NCBI GenBank assembly: GCA_026706075.1
Contig: JAPOZM010000004.1
Coordinates: 1 to 64,000 of the forward strand
Length of the DNA: 64,000 nt
Direction: 5' to 3'
Source: Gemmatimonadaceae bacterium
Lineage (GTDB): Bacteria; Latescibacterota; UBA2968; UBA8231
Part shown: positions 1-7,762 of the stretch, piece by piece
Position numbering within the stretch: position 1 is the first letter of the stretch
Layout: each line of letters opens with the position of its first letter
The notes under the pieces: model-generated
What the model was told of the DNA's origin: nothing
The model's database searches: none
The model's input: only the letters and a program-made list of their open reading frames with translations
Made by a program: the position numbers and the translations under genes

Positions 1-55
1 ACCCGCGACATCGAGCTTGGAAGGCTCGCGCTCTAGCCAACTGAGCTACTCCCGC
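1..55 (-). tRNA. tRNA-Gly(UCC), 3' part cut off by window edge
   Basis: Read on the minus strand, the sequence folds as the first three quarters of a tRNA: a 7-nt acceptor strand at 55-49, a D arm with AGCTCAGTTGG, and an anticodon stem CGAGC/GCTCG. The anticodon loop CTTCCAA gives anticodon UCC, which reads Gly GGA codons. The T arm and the 3' acceptor strand lie outside the window. A near-consensus promoter sits about 70 nt upstream at 127-155. Confidence 0.9.
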
Positions 56-126
56 CCTCCATCTGCCCGCCGCCGAGCGCCAAGGCCCCGGCTGCCGGCA
101 GGATGGCCGCCGGATACAGACTTCAA

Positions 127-155
127 AAAATACAGCTGGTTTGGATAGGTGTCAA
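127..155 (-). promoter_or_regulatory. sigma70-type promoter for tRNA-Gly
   Basis: On the minus strand, TTGACA (155-150) is followed after exactly 17 nt by TATTTT (132-127). The predicted start is near 120, giving a pre-tRNA leader of about 65 nt before position 55. It lies just after the greA stop codon, so the tRNA need not depend on greA read-through. Confidence 0.75.
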
Positions 156-174
156 CCCTCACCGGGGATAGATT

Positions 175-678
175 TCAGGATCCCCGGGGGCCGTGGACGG
201 CGCCCAAGTCACGGGTGATCCTGACGATCCTGTAGTGGAGGACCCCAGCCGGCACCCTGATTTCCACCTCCTCGCCCTCTTCCCTGCCCAGCAGGCCCCT
301 GCCGATGGGAGACACGGTCGAGATCTTGCCCTGCTCGAAATCCGCCTCCTCCGGAGATACGAGCGTATAGGTGAGTTCCCCTCCCTTCCCCAGATCCGCC
401 AACTGCACGGTAGCGCCGATGTAGACCTTGTCATCGGGGATGTCCTCGGCCTCGATCAGCCGCGCCCTGCTGAGGGTTTCCTCGAGCCGGCCGATCCGCT
501 GCTCAAGGAACATCAGTCTCTCCTTGGCGGCCGAGTACTCCGCATTCTCGGAAAGATCCCCGAACTCACGGGCCCGCTGGAGAGCCTGACGTACCTTGGG
601 ACGCTCGTCCGTTCGGAGCTGCATCAACTCGTCCTTGAGCTTCTGCAGGCCCTCTCGCGACAGATATACCTCGGTCAT
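175..678 (-). CDS. greA: Transcription elongation factor GreA
   Basis: GreA enters the RNA polymerase secondary channel and stimulates cleavage of backtracked transcripts. The protein is 167 aa from the ATG at 678-676, slightly longer than E. coli GreA (158). The N-terminal coiled coil carries GDLSENAEY, with the two acidic tip residues at Asp41 and Glu44, the same positions as in E. coli. The C-terminal FKBP-like domain (about 85-157) includes GRGLLGREEGEEVEI. The start was chosen because homology begins at MTEVYLS; an AGGAG lies 12 nt upstream. An in-frame upstream extension to 807 has no GreA similarity and covers a promoter and a leader terminator. The gene is monocistronic between that leader and tRNA-Gly. 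Confidence 0.96.
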   Translation of the reverse strand: MTEVYLSREGLQKLKDELMQLRTDERPKVRQALQRAREFGDLSENAEYSAAKERLMFLEQRIGRLEETLSRARLIEAEDIPDDKVYIGATVQLADLGKGGELTYTLVSPEEADFEQGKISTVSPIGRGLLGREEGEEVEIRVPAGVLHYRIVRITRDLGAVHGPRGS

Positions 679-730
679 GGCAATAGCTGGCTCCTGATGC
701 CCCCCCGAAACGCCCTGCCACCGCAGGGAG

Positions 731-779
731 AAACAAAAAGCGGAAGCTTGGCTCCCATTCCTGAGGGGTCCGCTTCCGC
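731..779 (-). terminator. Intrinsic terminator (attenuator) inside the greA leader
   Basis: On the minus strand, an 8-bp perfect stem GCGGAAGC (779-772) / GCTTCCGC (747-740) has partly pairable loop sequence and is followed at once by TTTTTGTTT (739-731). It lies between the greA promoter (810-838) and the greA start (678). A short leader RNA of about 65-70 nt would therefore end here unless polymerase reads through. Confidence 0.75.
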
Positions 780-809
780 ATTCGAGCAACCTTCGATATT
801 GACCCAACT

Positions 810-838
810 AATATAGATGCCGGCAACCCCGGTGGCAA
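810..838 (-). promoter_or_regulatory. sigma70-type promoter of greA
   Basis: Minus-strand TTGCCA (838-833), a 17-nt spacer and TATATT (815-810). The predicted start is near 803, giving a greA leader of about 125 nt that contains the terminator at 731-779. Confidence 0.75.
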
Positions 839-989
839 GGTGAGGGCGCCCCATCGACCCGCTTGACCGGCCTCTGACAGCGCTTGTGGGATCCGGCGCC
901 ACCTGCCGGGCCCAGAGCCTCTCGCTCCCCTCCGAGGCACCCGGCAATCGCCTTGCCCTCCTCCTGGAAGGGCGCTTAGGTTCCGAATC

Positions 990-1970
990 GTGGCAGCGAA
1001 CTCAAGCCTCGCCTCAAGTCCGTACGCCGCCGCTACGCGCGGCTCGGCTCTCCTCGACGCCTCCAGCCGGGGGCGCATCCTGTTCACGGGCCCCGACCAC
1101 CTCGACTTCCTACACCGGATGTCGACCAACGGGATCGCCGGGAGCGCCGTCGGCCGAGGACTGGAGACGGTATTCTGCGACTCCCGTGGGCGGATCGTTC
1201 AGGTCGCCGACCTGAGCCGCACCGCCGAGGAAGAGACCACCGCTTTCGTCGAGGATGCCCCGGAGCTCCTCGCCTGGCTCGAGCGCTACCGGTTCTCCGA
1301 GCGTATGGAGTGGGCGGACATCACCGGGGCTACCGGGCAGATCGAGCTGCTCGGACCCGCAGCGGCCGAGGCCTCTCGATCGGCGCTCGATGCGGTCCCT
1401 GAGGAGTCGGCTGCCACCCTACCCCCCGACGGCCTCGGCCTGTGGGGGATGCGGCGGCGCATGGGCGGTCGGTCCACTCTCCGCCTGTGGGGGCCGCGCT
1501 CCGGGATCGAGGAATGCCGCCGCCTGCTGGCCACGGAGGCGGCCGAGCTGGACGCCGGTACCTGGGAGATTCTGCGAGTCGAGTGGGGTCTTCCCGCGGC
1601 AGGCCGCGAACTCACCGTGGACCACAATCCCTGGGAGGCGGGTCTCGGAGACGCCGTGGACCTGGACAAGGGGTGCTACATCGGACAGGAGGTCGTTGCC
1701 CGCCTGGATACCTATCGGAAGGTGAAGCAGCACCTGGTGGGGCTTTGCCCCGACCGAGAGATCCGGTCCGGCGCCCAGGTGGAGGCCGGGGGCAGGCCCG
1801 TGGGCCTGGTGACCAGCAGCGTCTCCTCGCCCAGGCTCGGGCCACTCGCCCTGGCCTACGTGCGTACCCCACACTGCCGGCCGGGGACGCTCCTCTCCGT
1901 CGATGGCACCGCGGCCGCAGTCAGTGCCCTCCCTTTCGACCCGGAGAGGCGGGACGGGACGGGACGGTGA
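990..1970 (+). CDS. ygfZ: YgfZ/GcvT-family folate-binding protein (Fe-S protein maintenance)
   Basis: The protein has 326 aa and belongs to the GcvT-fold, tetrahydrofolate-dependent YgfZ/IBA57 family, which supports assembly or repair of certain Fe-S enzymes. The diagnostic motif KGCYIGQE, with its conserved Cys, is at about residues 227-234 and is followed by RLDTYRKVKQHLVGL-type sequence. The start is taken as the GTG at 990, because the preceding sequence has no similarity and there is no clear alternative; no strong Shine-Dalgarno is visible. The stop overlaps the start of dinB (GTGA), implying translational coupling. Family assignment is firm; the client enzymes cannot be read from the sequence. 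Confidence 0.88.
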   Translation: MAANSSLASSPYAAATRGSALLDASSRGRILFTGPDHLDFLHRMSTNGIAGSAVGRGLETVFCDSRGRIVQVADLSRTAEEETTAFVEDAPELLAWLERYRFSERMEWADITGATGQIELLGPAAAEASRSALDAVPEESAATLPPDGLGLWGMRRRMGGRSTLRLWGPRSGIEECRRLLATEAAELDAGTWEILRVEWGLPAAGRELTVDHNPWEAGLGDAVDLDKGCYIGQEVVARLDTYRKVKQHLVGLCPDREIRSGAQVEAGGRPVGLVTSSVSSPRLGPLALAYVRTPHCRPGTLLSVDGTAAAVSALPFDPERRDGTGR

Positions 1971-3067
1971 GCGGCGGCCGCAAGATCATCCACATCGACA
2001 TGGACGCGTTCTACGCCTCCGTGGAGCAGCGGGACGATCCGAGCCTCCGGGGACGGCCCGTCGTAGTCGGCGGCAATCCGGAGGGACGAGGCGTGGTCGC
2101 CGCGGCCTCGTACGAGGCCCGTGCCTTCGGGGTACGCTCGGCCATGCCGATGCGAAGGGCACTGCGGCTGTGCCCCGAGGCGGTCCGGACGGCCCCTGAC
2201 TTCGGCAGGTACCGGGAGGTCTCCCGGCAGATCCGGGAGATCTTCCACCATCACACCGACCTGGTCGAACCGCTCGCCCTCGACGAGGCCTATCTGGACG
2301 TCACCCGCAACAAACTCGGAATCCCTTTCGGCCACCGCGTGGCTCGCACGATCAAGGCCGAGATCCGCGACCGGCTCCGACTTACCGCCTCGGCCGGTGT
2401 CGCACCCTGCAAGTTCGTCGCCAAGATCGCCTCTGACCTCGAAAAACCCGATGGACTGGTCACCGTCATGCCCCATCAGGTACGGGAATTCCTCCACCCC
2501 CTGACTGTTGCCCGGATCCCGGGTGTCGGAGATGTGACTCGACAGCAACTGAAATCCCTGGGCTACGAGACCATCGGACAACTGGCAGGGGCGGACCCTC
2601 TCCGGCTCGAAGCGCGCTTCGGCAAGCGCGGCCGACACCTGCACCAGCGGGCCCTGGGTATCGACGATGACCCTGTGACGACCGAGAGGGAGCCGAAGCA
2701 GCTGAGCTCCGAGTCGACCTTCCCCGCCGATCTCTCCGATCCGGAGGAGATGCGCGGCGCCCTGCGGACCCTCGCGACAGAGGTGGCCAGCCGGCTGCGG
2801 CGACAGGGGCTTTCGGGCCGGACGTTGATGCTCAAGGTCCGGTACCCGGACTTCGAGACCGTGACCCGGGCACAGACGGGAAGTCTGCCTCTGGACCGCG
2901 CCGAGCCGATGCTGAGGATCGCCGTCGACCTGCTGAGCCGCACCGATGCGGAGCGAAGGGGGGTCCGGCTTCTGGGAATCGGCCTCTCTCACTTCGGCGA
3001 CAGTGAGACTCCGGAGACGGCGGGGCAGTTGGACCTGTTCGTAGCGGACGAGTCTTCCGATGCTTGA
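1967..3067 (+). CDS. dinB: DNA polymerase IV (Y-family translesion polymerase)
   Basis: The 366-aa protein shows the Y-family palm motif HIDMDAFYASVE near the N-terminus (metal ligand Asp11) and the second catalytic motif LALDEAYLDVT, where the usual Ser before Asp is Ala. Helix-hairpin-helix (IPGVGDVTRQQL) and little-finger regions follow. The C-terminus carries QLDLF at 354-358, a good match to the sliding-clamp-binding pentapeptide. The start is the GTG at 1967, giving SGGRKIIHIDMD; it overlaps the ygfZ stop by 4 nt. The longer open frame upstream is a shadow within ygfZ. Role: error-prone bypass of lesions. No LexA-like operator is evident upstream of the pair. Confidence 0.96.
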   Translation: MSGGRKIIHIDMDAFYASVEQRDDPSLRGRPVVVGGNPEGRGVVAAASYEARAFGVRSAMPMRRALRLCPEAVRTAPDFGRYREVSRQIREIFHHHTDLVEPLALDEAYLDVTRNKLGIPFGHRVARTIKAEIRDRLRLTASAGVAPCKFVAKIASDLEKPDGLVTVMPHQVREFLHPLTVARIPGVGDVTRQQLKSLGYETIGQLAGADPLRLEARFGKRGRHLHQRALGIDDDPVTTEREPKQLSSESTFPADLSDPEEMRGALRTLATEVASRLRRQGLSGRTLMLKVRYPDFETVTRAQTGSLPLDRAEPMLRIAVDLLSRTDAERRGVRLLGIGLSHFGDSETPETAGQLDLFVADESSDA

Positions 3068-3078
3068 CCCGCAAGCCC

Positions 3079-3600
3079 CTACTCGTGGAGGCCAGGCTGG
3101 TAGAGGCCAACGCTGTAGAACTCGTACGACGCCGCCTTGTCGGGGAAGTCAACGACGTGGACGGTGAATCTGGAGGGGACCCCGGTGTGGGCCATGTGAT
3201 CGCGAAAGAAGCCGCTGTAGGCCTCGGCATATGCCTTGTAGAGGCGCTGCTGCTCGGCCAGGTACCCCTCCGGATCTAGGCGGGGATCGGGGGCCTTCGG
3301 CTGTGAGGCGAAGGCGTGAACCTCCACGAAGTCGATGCTCGCTATGGACTCGCAGATCCCGGCCTGCTGCAGCCACTTCTCCCAGCAACGGAAGACCAGC
3401 TCCACTTCGACTGAAGGCTCCATGGTGACCAGCTCGTCCCGCTCGAGGATCCCGCGGGCGGAGTGCCCCCCGGTCAGACCGGCGAAGTAGATCTTCAGAT
3501 CCCCTCCGTCGAGCCTCTCGGTGACGAGTGCCGAGAGGGTGGGATGATCCCCACCATAGTAGTAGGTGAGGCGACCTCGCTCCTTGACGTTGAAAGCCAT
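3079..3600 (-). CDS. Conserved-looking hypothetical protein downstream of FAD/Fe-S oxidase
   Basis: A 173-aa soluble protein that I do not recognise. It starts with an ATG 6 nt after AGGAGG and lies 15 nt downstream of the large oxidase gene, so the two are almost certainly co-transcribed. It is rich in Tyr, Phe and His (for example LTYYYGGDH, YAEAYSGFFRDHM), has no transmembrane segment or signal peptide, and has no clear metal or nucleotide motif. The N-terminal part (DGGDLKIYFAGL, then ARGILERDE) looks like a compact alpha/beta domain. The partnership with the oxidase rests on context only. Confidence 0.75.
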   Translation of the reverse strand: MAFNVKERGRLTYYYGGDHPTLSALVTERLDGGDLKIYFAGLTGGHSARGILERDELVTMEPSVEVELVFRCWEKWLQQAGICESIASIDFVEVHAFASQPKAPDPRLDPEGYLAEQQRLYKAYAEAYSGFFRDHMAHTGVPSRFTVHVVDFPDKAASYEFYSVGLYQPGLHE

Positions 3601-3615
3601 CTCCGTCCTCCTCTC

Positions 3616-6492
3616 TCAGGCCAGAGCTTCGGCCAGAACCTCGGCCCAGTGGCGGGCCTCACGGCCCGTGGCGTCGGCGATCTGATGGCGGCATGAGGTG
3701 CCGGCCGCAGCGACCTCGGCTCCTGGATCCCCGGCTACCACCTCGAGCAGACGCTCCCTGCCGACCTCCAGGGAGATATCGTAGTGCTCCCGCTCGTACC
3801 CGAAGCTGCCGGCCATCCCGCAACAGCCGGAGGGGATTTCCTCCACCCGGTACCCGGGGGGAGCAGCCAGCAGCTCCAGCGTGTCCTTGGTGTCCCCCAG
3901 CGCCTTCTGATGGCAATGGCCGTGGAGCAGTACGCGTTTCTTCAGGTCCGTGAAGTCGAGTGTGGATCCGCCCTCGGTGCGCCCGGCGAGGAACTCGTCG
4001 AGGAGGAAGAGATTGCTGGCCACGCTGCGAGCGGCGTCGGCGTCCTCGGCGAGATCGAGGTAGTCGTCGCGGTAAGTGGAGGCGCAGCTGGGCTCGACGG
4101 CGACGACGGGCCAGCCTCGGTCGGTATACTCCGCAAGGGCCTGGAGGTTCGCCCTGGCACGGCCCTTCGCCTCCCTGAGGAATCCCTTGGAGATAAGGGG
4201 CCGCCCGCAGCAGAGCCGCCGCCGGGGGATCACCACCTCGAAGCCCGCTGACTCGAGGAGGGTCACCGCCGCGCGGCCAACGCCGGGATCGTTGTACTCG
4301 GTGAAGGTGTCGTTGTAGAAGACGACGGTGCCCCGGCTTCGGCCACTGGTGGGGGCACGCCCGCGGAACCAGCGGGAGAAAGTGGGGCTCGCCAGGGCCG
4401 GCATGCGGCGCCGGCGGTCGATGCCGAGGAGGCGCTCCATCAGCCACCGGCTCGGCCGGGCGTGCATGAGGGGATTTGCGAGCCGGGAGATGGGGGCCAT
4501 CCAGCGATTGAGCCGGTCGATCCGCGCGAAGAGGTGAGAGCGGAGGGGATAGCCGTGCCGCTCGTGGTAGCGGGCGAGGAATTCGTACTTGAGCTTGGCC
4601 ATGTCGACGCTCGACGGACATTCGGACTTGCAGGCCTTGCACTCGAGACAGAGGTCCATCGCCTCGTACAGATCGTCGCTCTCGAGCCCCCCGGGCAGAC
4701 GGCCGCTCAGGGCGGCGCGCAAGGCGTTGGCGCGCCCGCGGGTACTGTGCTGTTCCTCGAGAGTGGCCATGTAAGAGGGACACATGGTGCCCACGAGTTT
4801 CTTGCGGCACTGGCCGACTCCGGAGCACATCTCCACCGCCTGCTGGAATCCACCGGCTTCGTCGTAGCGGAACCAGGTCTCCTCCCGCACCTCCGGGTAG
4901 CCGTCACCGTAGCGAAGGTTGGCATCCATCGGAGGGGGGTCCACGATCTTGCCGGGGTTCAGAACCCCGGTCGGGTCAAAGGCCGCCTTGACCCTGGCGA
5001 AGGCTTGGGGAAGGCGGGGGCCGAACATCTTCTCGATCCACTCGCTGCGGGCCAGGCCATCACCGTGCTCGGCCGACATGGCACCGCCGTATTCCAGAAC
5101 CCAGTCGCTCATTCGCTCCTCGAGGGCCCGAAGGGTGGCGATGCCGTCCCTGGCCTTCAGGTCCAGAACCGGGCGAATGTGGATGACGCCGACACTGGCG
5201 TGGCCGTAGTAGGTGGCCTGTGCCACTCCCTGCTCCGACATGAGCGATCGCACACGGGCGATGTACTCCGGCAGATGTTCCACGGGCACACTCGTGTCCT
5301 CGACGCCCGCTGTCGGCTTGGCGTCCCCCTTCAGACCCATGAGCAGACCGAGTCCCGCCTTGCGCAGGTCCCAGATGTCCTTCTGCTCTGCCGACGTGAA
5401 GGCGCGTACGTAGGCATATCCGAGCCCGGCACCTCTCAGCCTCGTCTCCAGATCCTCGCAGCGGTCCCGGAGCTCAGCTTCGCTCTCCCCGTGGTACTCG
5501 ACGCAGAGCAGGGCTTCCGGGTCCCCCTGGAGGAAGCCACGCCGGGACTGGTAGGACAGCTGCCCCCGGGTCTGGTCCATCAGCACGCGATCCATCAGCT
5601 CCGAAGCCGCCGGAGCGGTGCTCACGGCGTGCAGGTTGGCTTCCATCGCCTCCACCAGGTCCTCGAAGTGGCAGGCGACGACGACGGTGCGGCGTGGCCG
5701 CTCCACCAGCCGCACCTTGGCTTCGACAACGGCGCAGAGGGTCCCCTCGGAGCCGACCACGATCTTGCTCAGGTCGAAAGGGGCCTCGGGGGCGGTGAGG
5801 GAGTCGAGGTTGTACCCGGACACCCTCCGCATCACTTTGGGGAAGCGCTCCTCGATCTCTGCGGCGTACGCGTCCACGACCCGCCGCACCTCCCGGTAGG
5901 CGTCCCCCTCGATTCCTGGGCGCCGGGAACGCTCCTGGAACTGGGATGGGGTCAGGGGACCGAGGGAGGCTGTCGAACCGTCGCTGAGCACGACCCCAAG
6001 CTCCTGCACGTGATCGACCGTCCGTCCGTGGAGTATGGAGTGGGAGCCGCAGGAGTTGTTGCCGATCATGCCGCCGAGGTTGGCCCGGCTGCTCGTGGAC
6101 ACATCCGGACCGAACTGCAGTCCCTGGGGTGCCACCGCGGCATTCAGCTCGTCGAGCACGACGCCGGGCTGCACCCGGGCCCACCTCTCCTCGGCATCTA
6201 CCTCCAGAATGCGGTTCATGTGCCTGGAGAAGTCGATCTGCAACCCCTCGCCCACCGTCTGGCCGGCGAGACTCGTGCCGCCTCCGCGGGGCAGAACGGG
6301 GACGCCCCTTTCCCCGGCGGTGCGAATCGTATGGGAGACATCCTCGACCGAGCGCGGCAGCACCACGCCGGCCGGGGCGATCTCGTAGATGCTCGCATCC
6401 GTCGAGTACAAGGTCCGGGTCAGGGCATCGAGGCGGACCTCGCCTTCGATACCCGACGCGATCGCCTCCTCGAAGCCGCTGGTATCTCTCAA
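3616..6492 (-). CDS. FAD-linked oxidase with Fe-S and CCG domains (D-2-hydroxyacid dehydrogenase type)
   Basis: A 958-aa fusion similar in layout to YdiJ and glycolate/D-lactate dehydrogenases. The FAD-binding PCMH domain is at about 35-220 (LPRGGGTSLAGQT, GNNSCGSHSILHGRT) and the FAD-oxidase C-terminal domain at about 270-540. Fe-S ligands are CSGVGQC...GTMCPSY near 553 and CLECKACKSECP near 612. Two cysteine-rich CCG domains follow (LCCGRPL about 765, GCCGMAGSFG about 886). Likely reaction: oxidation of a D-2-hydroxyacid with electrons passed through FAD and Fe-S centres to a carrier or quinone; the substrate is unknown. The start is a TTG at 6492-6490, with GGAG upstream. It forms an operon with the 173-aa gene. 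Confidence 0.9.
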   Translation of the reverse strand: MRDTSGFEEAIASGIEGEVRLDALTRTLYSTDASIYEIAPAGVVLPRSVEDVSHTIRTAGERGVPVLPRGGGTSLAGQTVGEGLQIDFSRHMNRILEVDAEERWARVQPGVVLDELNAAVAPQGLQFGPDVSTSSRANLGGMIGNNSCGSHSILHGRTVDHVQELGVVLSDGSTASLGPLTPSQFQERSRRPGIEGDAYREVRRVVDAYAAEIEERFPKVMRRVSGYNLDSLTAPEAPFDLSKIVVGSEGTLCAVVEAKVRLVERPRRTVVVACHFEDLVEAMEANLHAVSTAPAASELMDRVLMDQTRGQLSYQSRRGFLQGDPEALLCVEYHGESEAELRDRCEDLETRLRGAGLGYAYVRAFTSAEQKDIWDLRKAGLGLLMGLKGDAKPTAGVEDTSVPVEHLPEYIARVRSLMSEQGVAQATYYGHASVGVIHIRPVLDLKARDGIATLRALEERMSDWVLEYGGAMSAEHGDGLARSEWIEKMFGPRLPQAFARVKAAFDPTGVLNPGKIVDPPPMDANLRYGDGYPEVREETWFRYDEAGGFQQAVEMCSGVGQCRKKLVGTMCPSYMATLEEQHSTRGRANALRAALSGRLPGGLESDDLYEAMDLCLECKACKSECPSSVDMAKLKYEFLARYHERHGYPLRSHLFARIDRLNRWMAPISRLANPLMHARPSRWLMERLLGIDRRRRMPALASPTFSRWFRGRAPTSGRSRGTVVFYNDTFTEYNDPGVGRAAVTLLESAGFEVVIPRRRLCCGRPLISKGFLREAKGRARANLQALAEYTDRGWPVVAVEPSCASTYRDDYLDLAEDADAARSVASNLFLLDEFLAGRTEGGSTLDFTDLKKRVLLHGHCHQKALGDTKDTLELLAAPPGYRVEEIPSGCCGMAGSFGYEREHYDISLEVGRERLLEVVAGDPGAEVAAAGTSCRHQIADATGREARHWAEVLAEALA

Positions 6493-6622
6493 GAAGAGGC
6501 TCTCCGAGGGGCGGCCACGCTCACCGCAGCCGGTATTTTCATGGCCGGGCGACCTGCGCGTCCCTCACCGGGGCCTCTGACGGACCATGACCAGGGAGGT
6601 CGAGAAAAGCGCAATATTTTGG

Positions 6623-6651
6623 TTGACACTTGGTGAATACCCCCATATCTT
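6623..6651 (+). promoter_or_regulatory. Consensus sigma70-type promoter of the zapA leader
   Basis: TTGACA at 6623-6628, a 17-nt spacer, then TATCTT at 6646-6651. The predicted start is near 6658. Confidence 0.8.
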
Positions 6652-6657
6652 GTGACC

Positions 6658-6669
6658 TACCACGTGGTA
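6658..6669. promoter_or_regulatory. Perfect 12-nt palindrome at the zapA transcription start (candidate operator)
   Basis: TACCACGTGGTA is a perfect inverted repeat placed at +1 of the promoter at 6623-6651, where a bound dimer would block initiation. The regulator is unknown. It might instead form a short 5' hairpin on the RNA. Confidence 0.45.
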
Positions 6670-6683
6670 ATGCGCGCAGTAGA

Positions 6684-6734
6684 GGGGGCTTCCGGGAGTA
6701 AGGGGAGATCGCGGAAGTCCCCCATTTTTTCTTT
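6684..6734 (+). terminator. Intrinsic terminator in the zapA leader
   Basis: GGGGGCTTCCG (6684-6694) pairs with CGGAAG-T-CCCCC (6712-6723, one bulged T) and is followed by ATTTTTTCTTT. It lies between the promoter and the zapA start, so it would yield a leader RNA of about 75 nt or act as an attenuator. Confidence 0.75.
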
Positions 6735-6776
6735 GCACCGGACTCTCCACCCGTAATCAGGAGCCGTCGCGTCGGT

Positions 6777-7115
6777 ATGTCCCGAAAGGAAAGTACGATC
6801 GTGACGATCTTCGGGCATCAATACCGAATCGCCGCCGACGCTGCCGACGCGAAGCACATGGAGGCAGTGGCAGGTCTCTTGGACGGCCGCATGCGACGGA
6901 TCGCTACCTCGACCCGGAGAAAAGTCGCCGTGGAGATCGCCATCCAGGCAGCGATAGAGTTTGCTGACGAGGTGCTGAGGATCCGGGAAGAGCGGGACCG
7001 GTTGCTGACGGGTGCGGATGAGCATCTCAGCCGTTTTGCCCGCAAGCTCGAGGACGGCGCATCCACTGACCTGCTGGCCAGCGGTGAAGACCCGGCGCCA
7101 GCGCCCCGCTTCTAG
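6777..7115 (+). CDS. zapA: Cell division protein ZapA
   Basis: A 112-aa ZapA-family protein, which bundles FtsZ protofilaments at the division ring. The N-terminal globular domain is STIVTIFGHQYRIAADAD-like, and it is followed by the long helix expected for dimer/tetramer formation (about 45-95, IAIQAAIEFADEVLRI and onward). The start is the ATG at 6777; an AGGAG lies 13 nt upstream, which is longer than usual. The gene follows a leader with a strong promoter and an intrinsic terminator, so expression may depend on read-through. It is convergent with infC. Confidence 0.9.
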   Translation: MSRKESTIVTIFGHQYRIAADAADAKHMEAVAGLLDGRMRRIATSTRRKVAVEIAIQAAIEFADEVLRIREERDRLLTGADEHLSRFARKLEDGASTDLLASGEDPAPAPRF

Positions 7116-7182
7116 TTCACTCCGGGCCGCCACCGGCCCACACCGGCCCAGGCCCGCACCCATCCGCGATCCCTTGCCGTTG

Positions 7183-7209
7183 CCTTCACCCCTTCAGATC
7201 GGGTGAAGG
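7183..7209. terminator. Convergent hairpin between zapA and infC, infC stop codon in the loop
   Basis: Perfect 9-bp inverted repeat CCTTCACCC (7183-7191) / GGGTGAAGG (7201-7209) with a 9-nt loop that contains the infC stop codon (7196-7194). There is no T-tract on either side, so termination efficiency is uncertain. Confidence 0.5.
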
Positions 7210-7712
7210 ATCATGGACATCTCCCGGCCTTCCATCTGTGGCAACTGGTCGACGGCGGCCACATCCTCCATCTTCCTCGCTACATCCTCCATCACCTCCC
7301 GGCCCCGGTCGCGGTAGGCCATCATGCGCCCCAGGAACCGCATGCTGACCTTGACTCGATAGCCGTGACCGATGAACTCGCGAATGTGTCCGAGGCGGTA
7401 CTGTAGGTCGTGTTCGGAGATGTACATCTTGATGCGTACAGTCTTCATCTGCACGTTGTGTTGCTTCTTGCGCGCCTCCTTGGCCTTTTTCTCCTTGTCG
7501 TACCGGTACTTGCCGTAGTCCATGATGCGACAGACCGGCGGGCGCGCCTCGGGTGCGACCTCCACCAAGTCGAGGTCAACCTGCTCGGCCATCTGCATGG
7601 CCTGGGCGGTGTCTATGACGCCGACCTGCTCTCCGTCGGCGCCGATCAGGCGAACCTGGGGGACCCGGATGGAGTCGTTGATTCTGGTGAAGGACTGTTG
7701 CTGTTTGGCGAT
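7194..7712 (-). CDS. infC: Translation initiation factor IF-3 (probable AUC start codon)
   Basis: The 172-aa protein covers both IF-3 domains. The N-domain has RINDSIRVPQVRLI and VGVIDTAQAMQMAEQVDLDLVEVAP, then the linker PPVCRIMDYGKYRYDKEKK, and the C-domain has VKVSMRFLGRMM. No ATG or GTG fits the family start. The only codon with a proper Shine-Dalgarno is ATC at 7712-7710, 8 nt after GGAGG, giving AKQQQSFTRIND. IF-3 genes commonly use AUU, AUC or AUA starts because IF-3 itself discriminates against them, which allows autoregulation. rpmI and rplT do not follow; the gene stands alone and convergent with zapA. Confidence 0.95.
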   Translation of the reverse strand: MAKQQQSFTRINDSIRVPQVRLIGADGEQVGVIDTAQAMQMAEQVDLDLVEVAPEARPPVCRIMDYGKYRYDKEKKAKEARKKQHNVQMKTVRIKMYISEHDLQYRLGHIREFIGHGYRVKVSMRFLGRMMAYRDRGREVMEDVARKMEDVAAVDQLPQMEGREMSMILHPI

Positions 7713-7762
7713 GGGCGTTGCCTCCGGAGGAGTCGTGGATATAGTGGTTATGGGTGAACCGG

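Larger units (their letters stand above)
679..989. other. Divergent greA-ygfZ intergenic region
   Basis: This 311-nt gap holds the greA promoter and its leader terminator on the minus strand. I see no strong promoter for ygfZ on the plus strand and no convincing small gene. The open frames crossing it are antisense shadows without recognisable products. Confidence 0.6.
6493..6776. other. Divergent oxidase-zapA intergenic region
   Basis: The 284-nt gap contains, on the plus strand, a consensus promoter (6623-6651), a 12-nt palindrome at the expected start site (6658-6669) and an intrinsic terminator (6684-6734), all before zapA. The oxidase side (6493-6600) shows no strong promoter. Nothing protein-coding is supported. 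Confidence 0.7.

Noticed and set aside
4462..6636. 724-codon plus-strand open frame antisense to the FAD/Fe-S oxidase
   Set aside because: It mirrors the oxidase codons; high GC keeps the opposite frame open. No recognisable domain, and the minus-strand oxidase is unmistakable.
6655..6776. 6S RNA beside zapA
   Set aside because: The terminated leader would be only about 75 nt and lacks the long, open-bubble hairpin of about 180 nt typical of 6S RNA.
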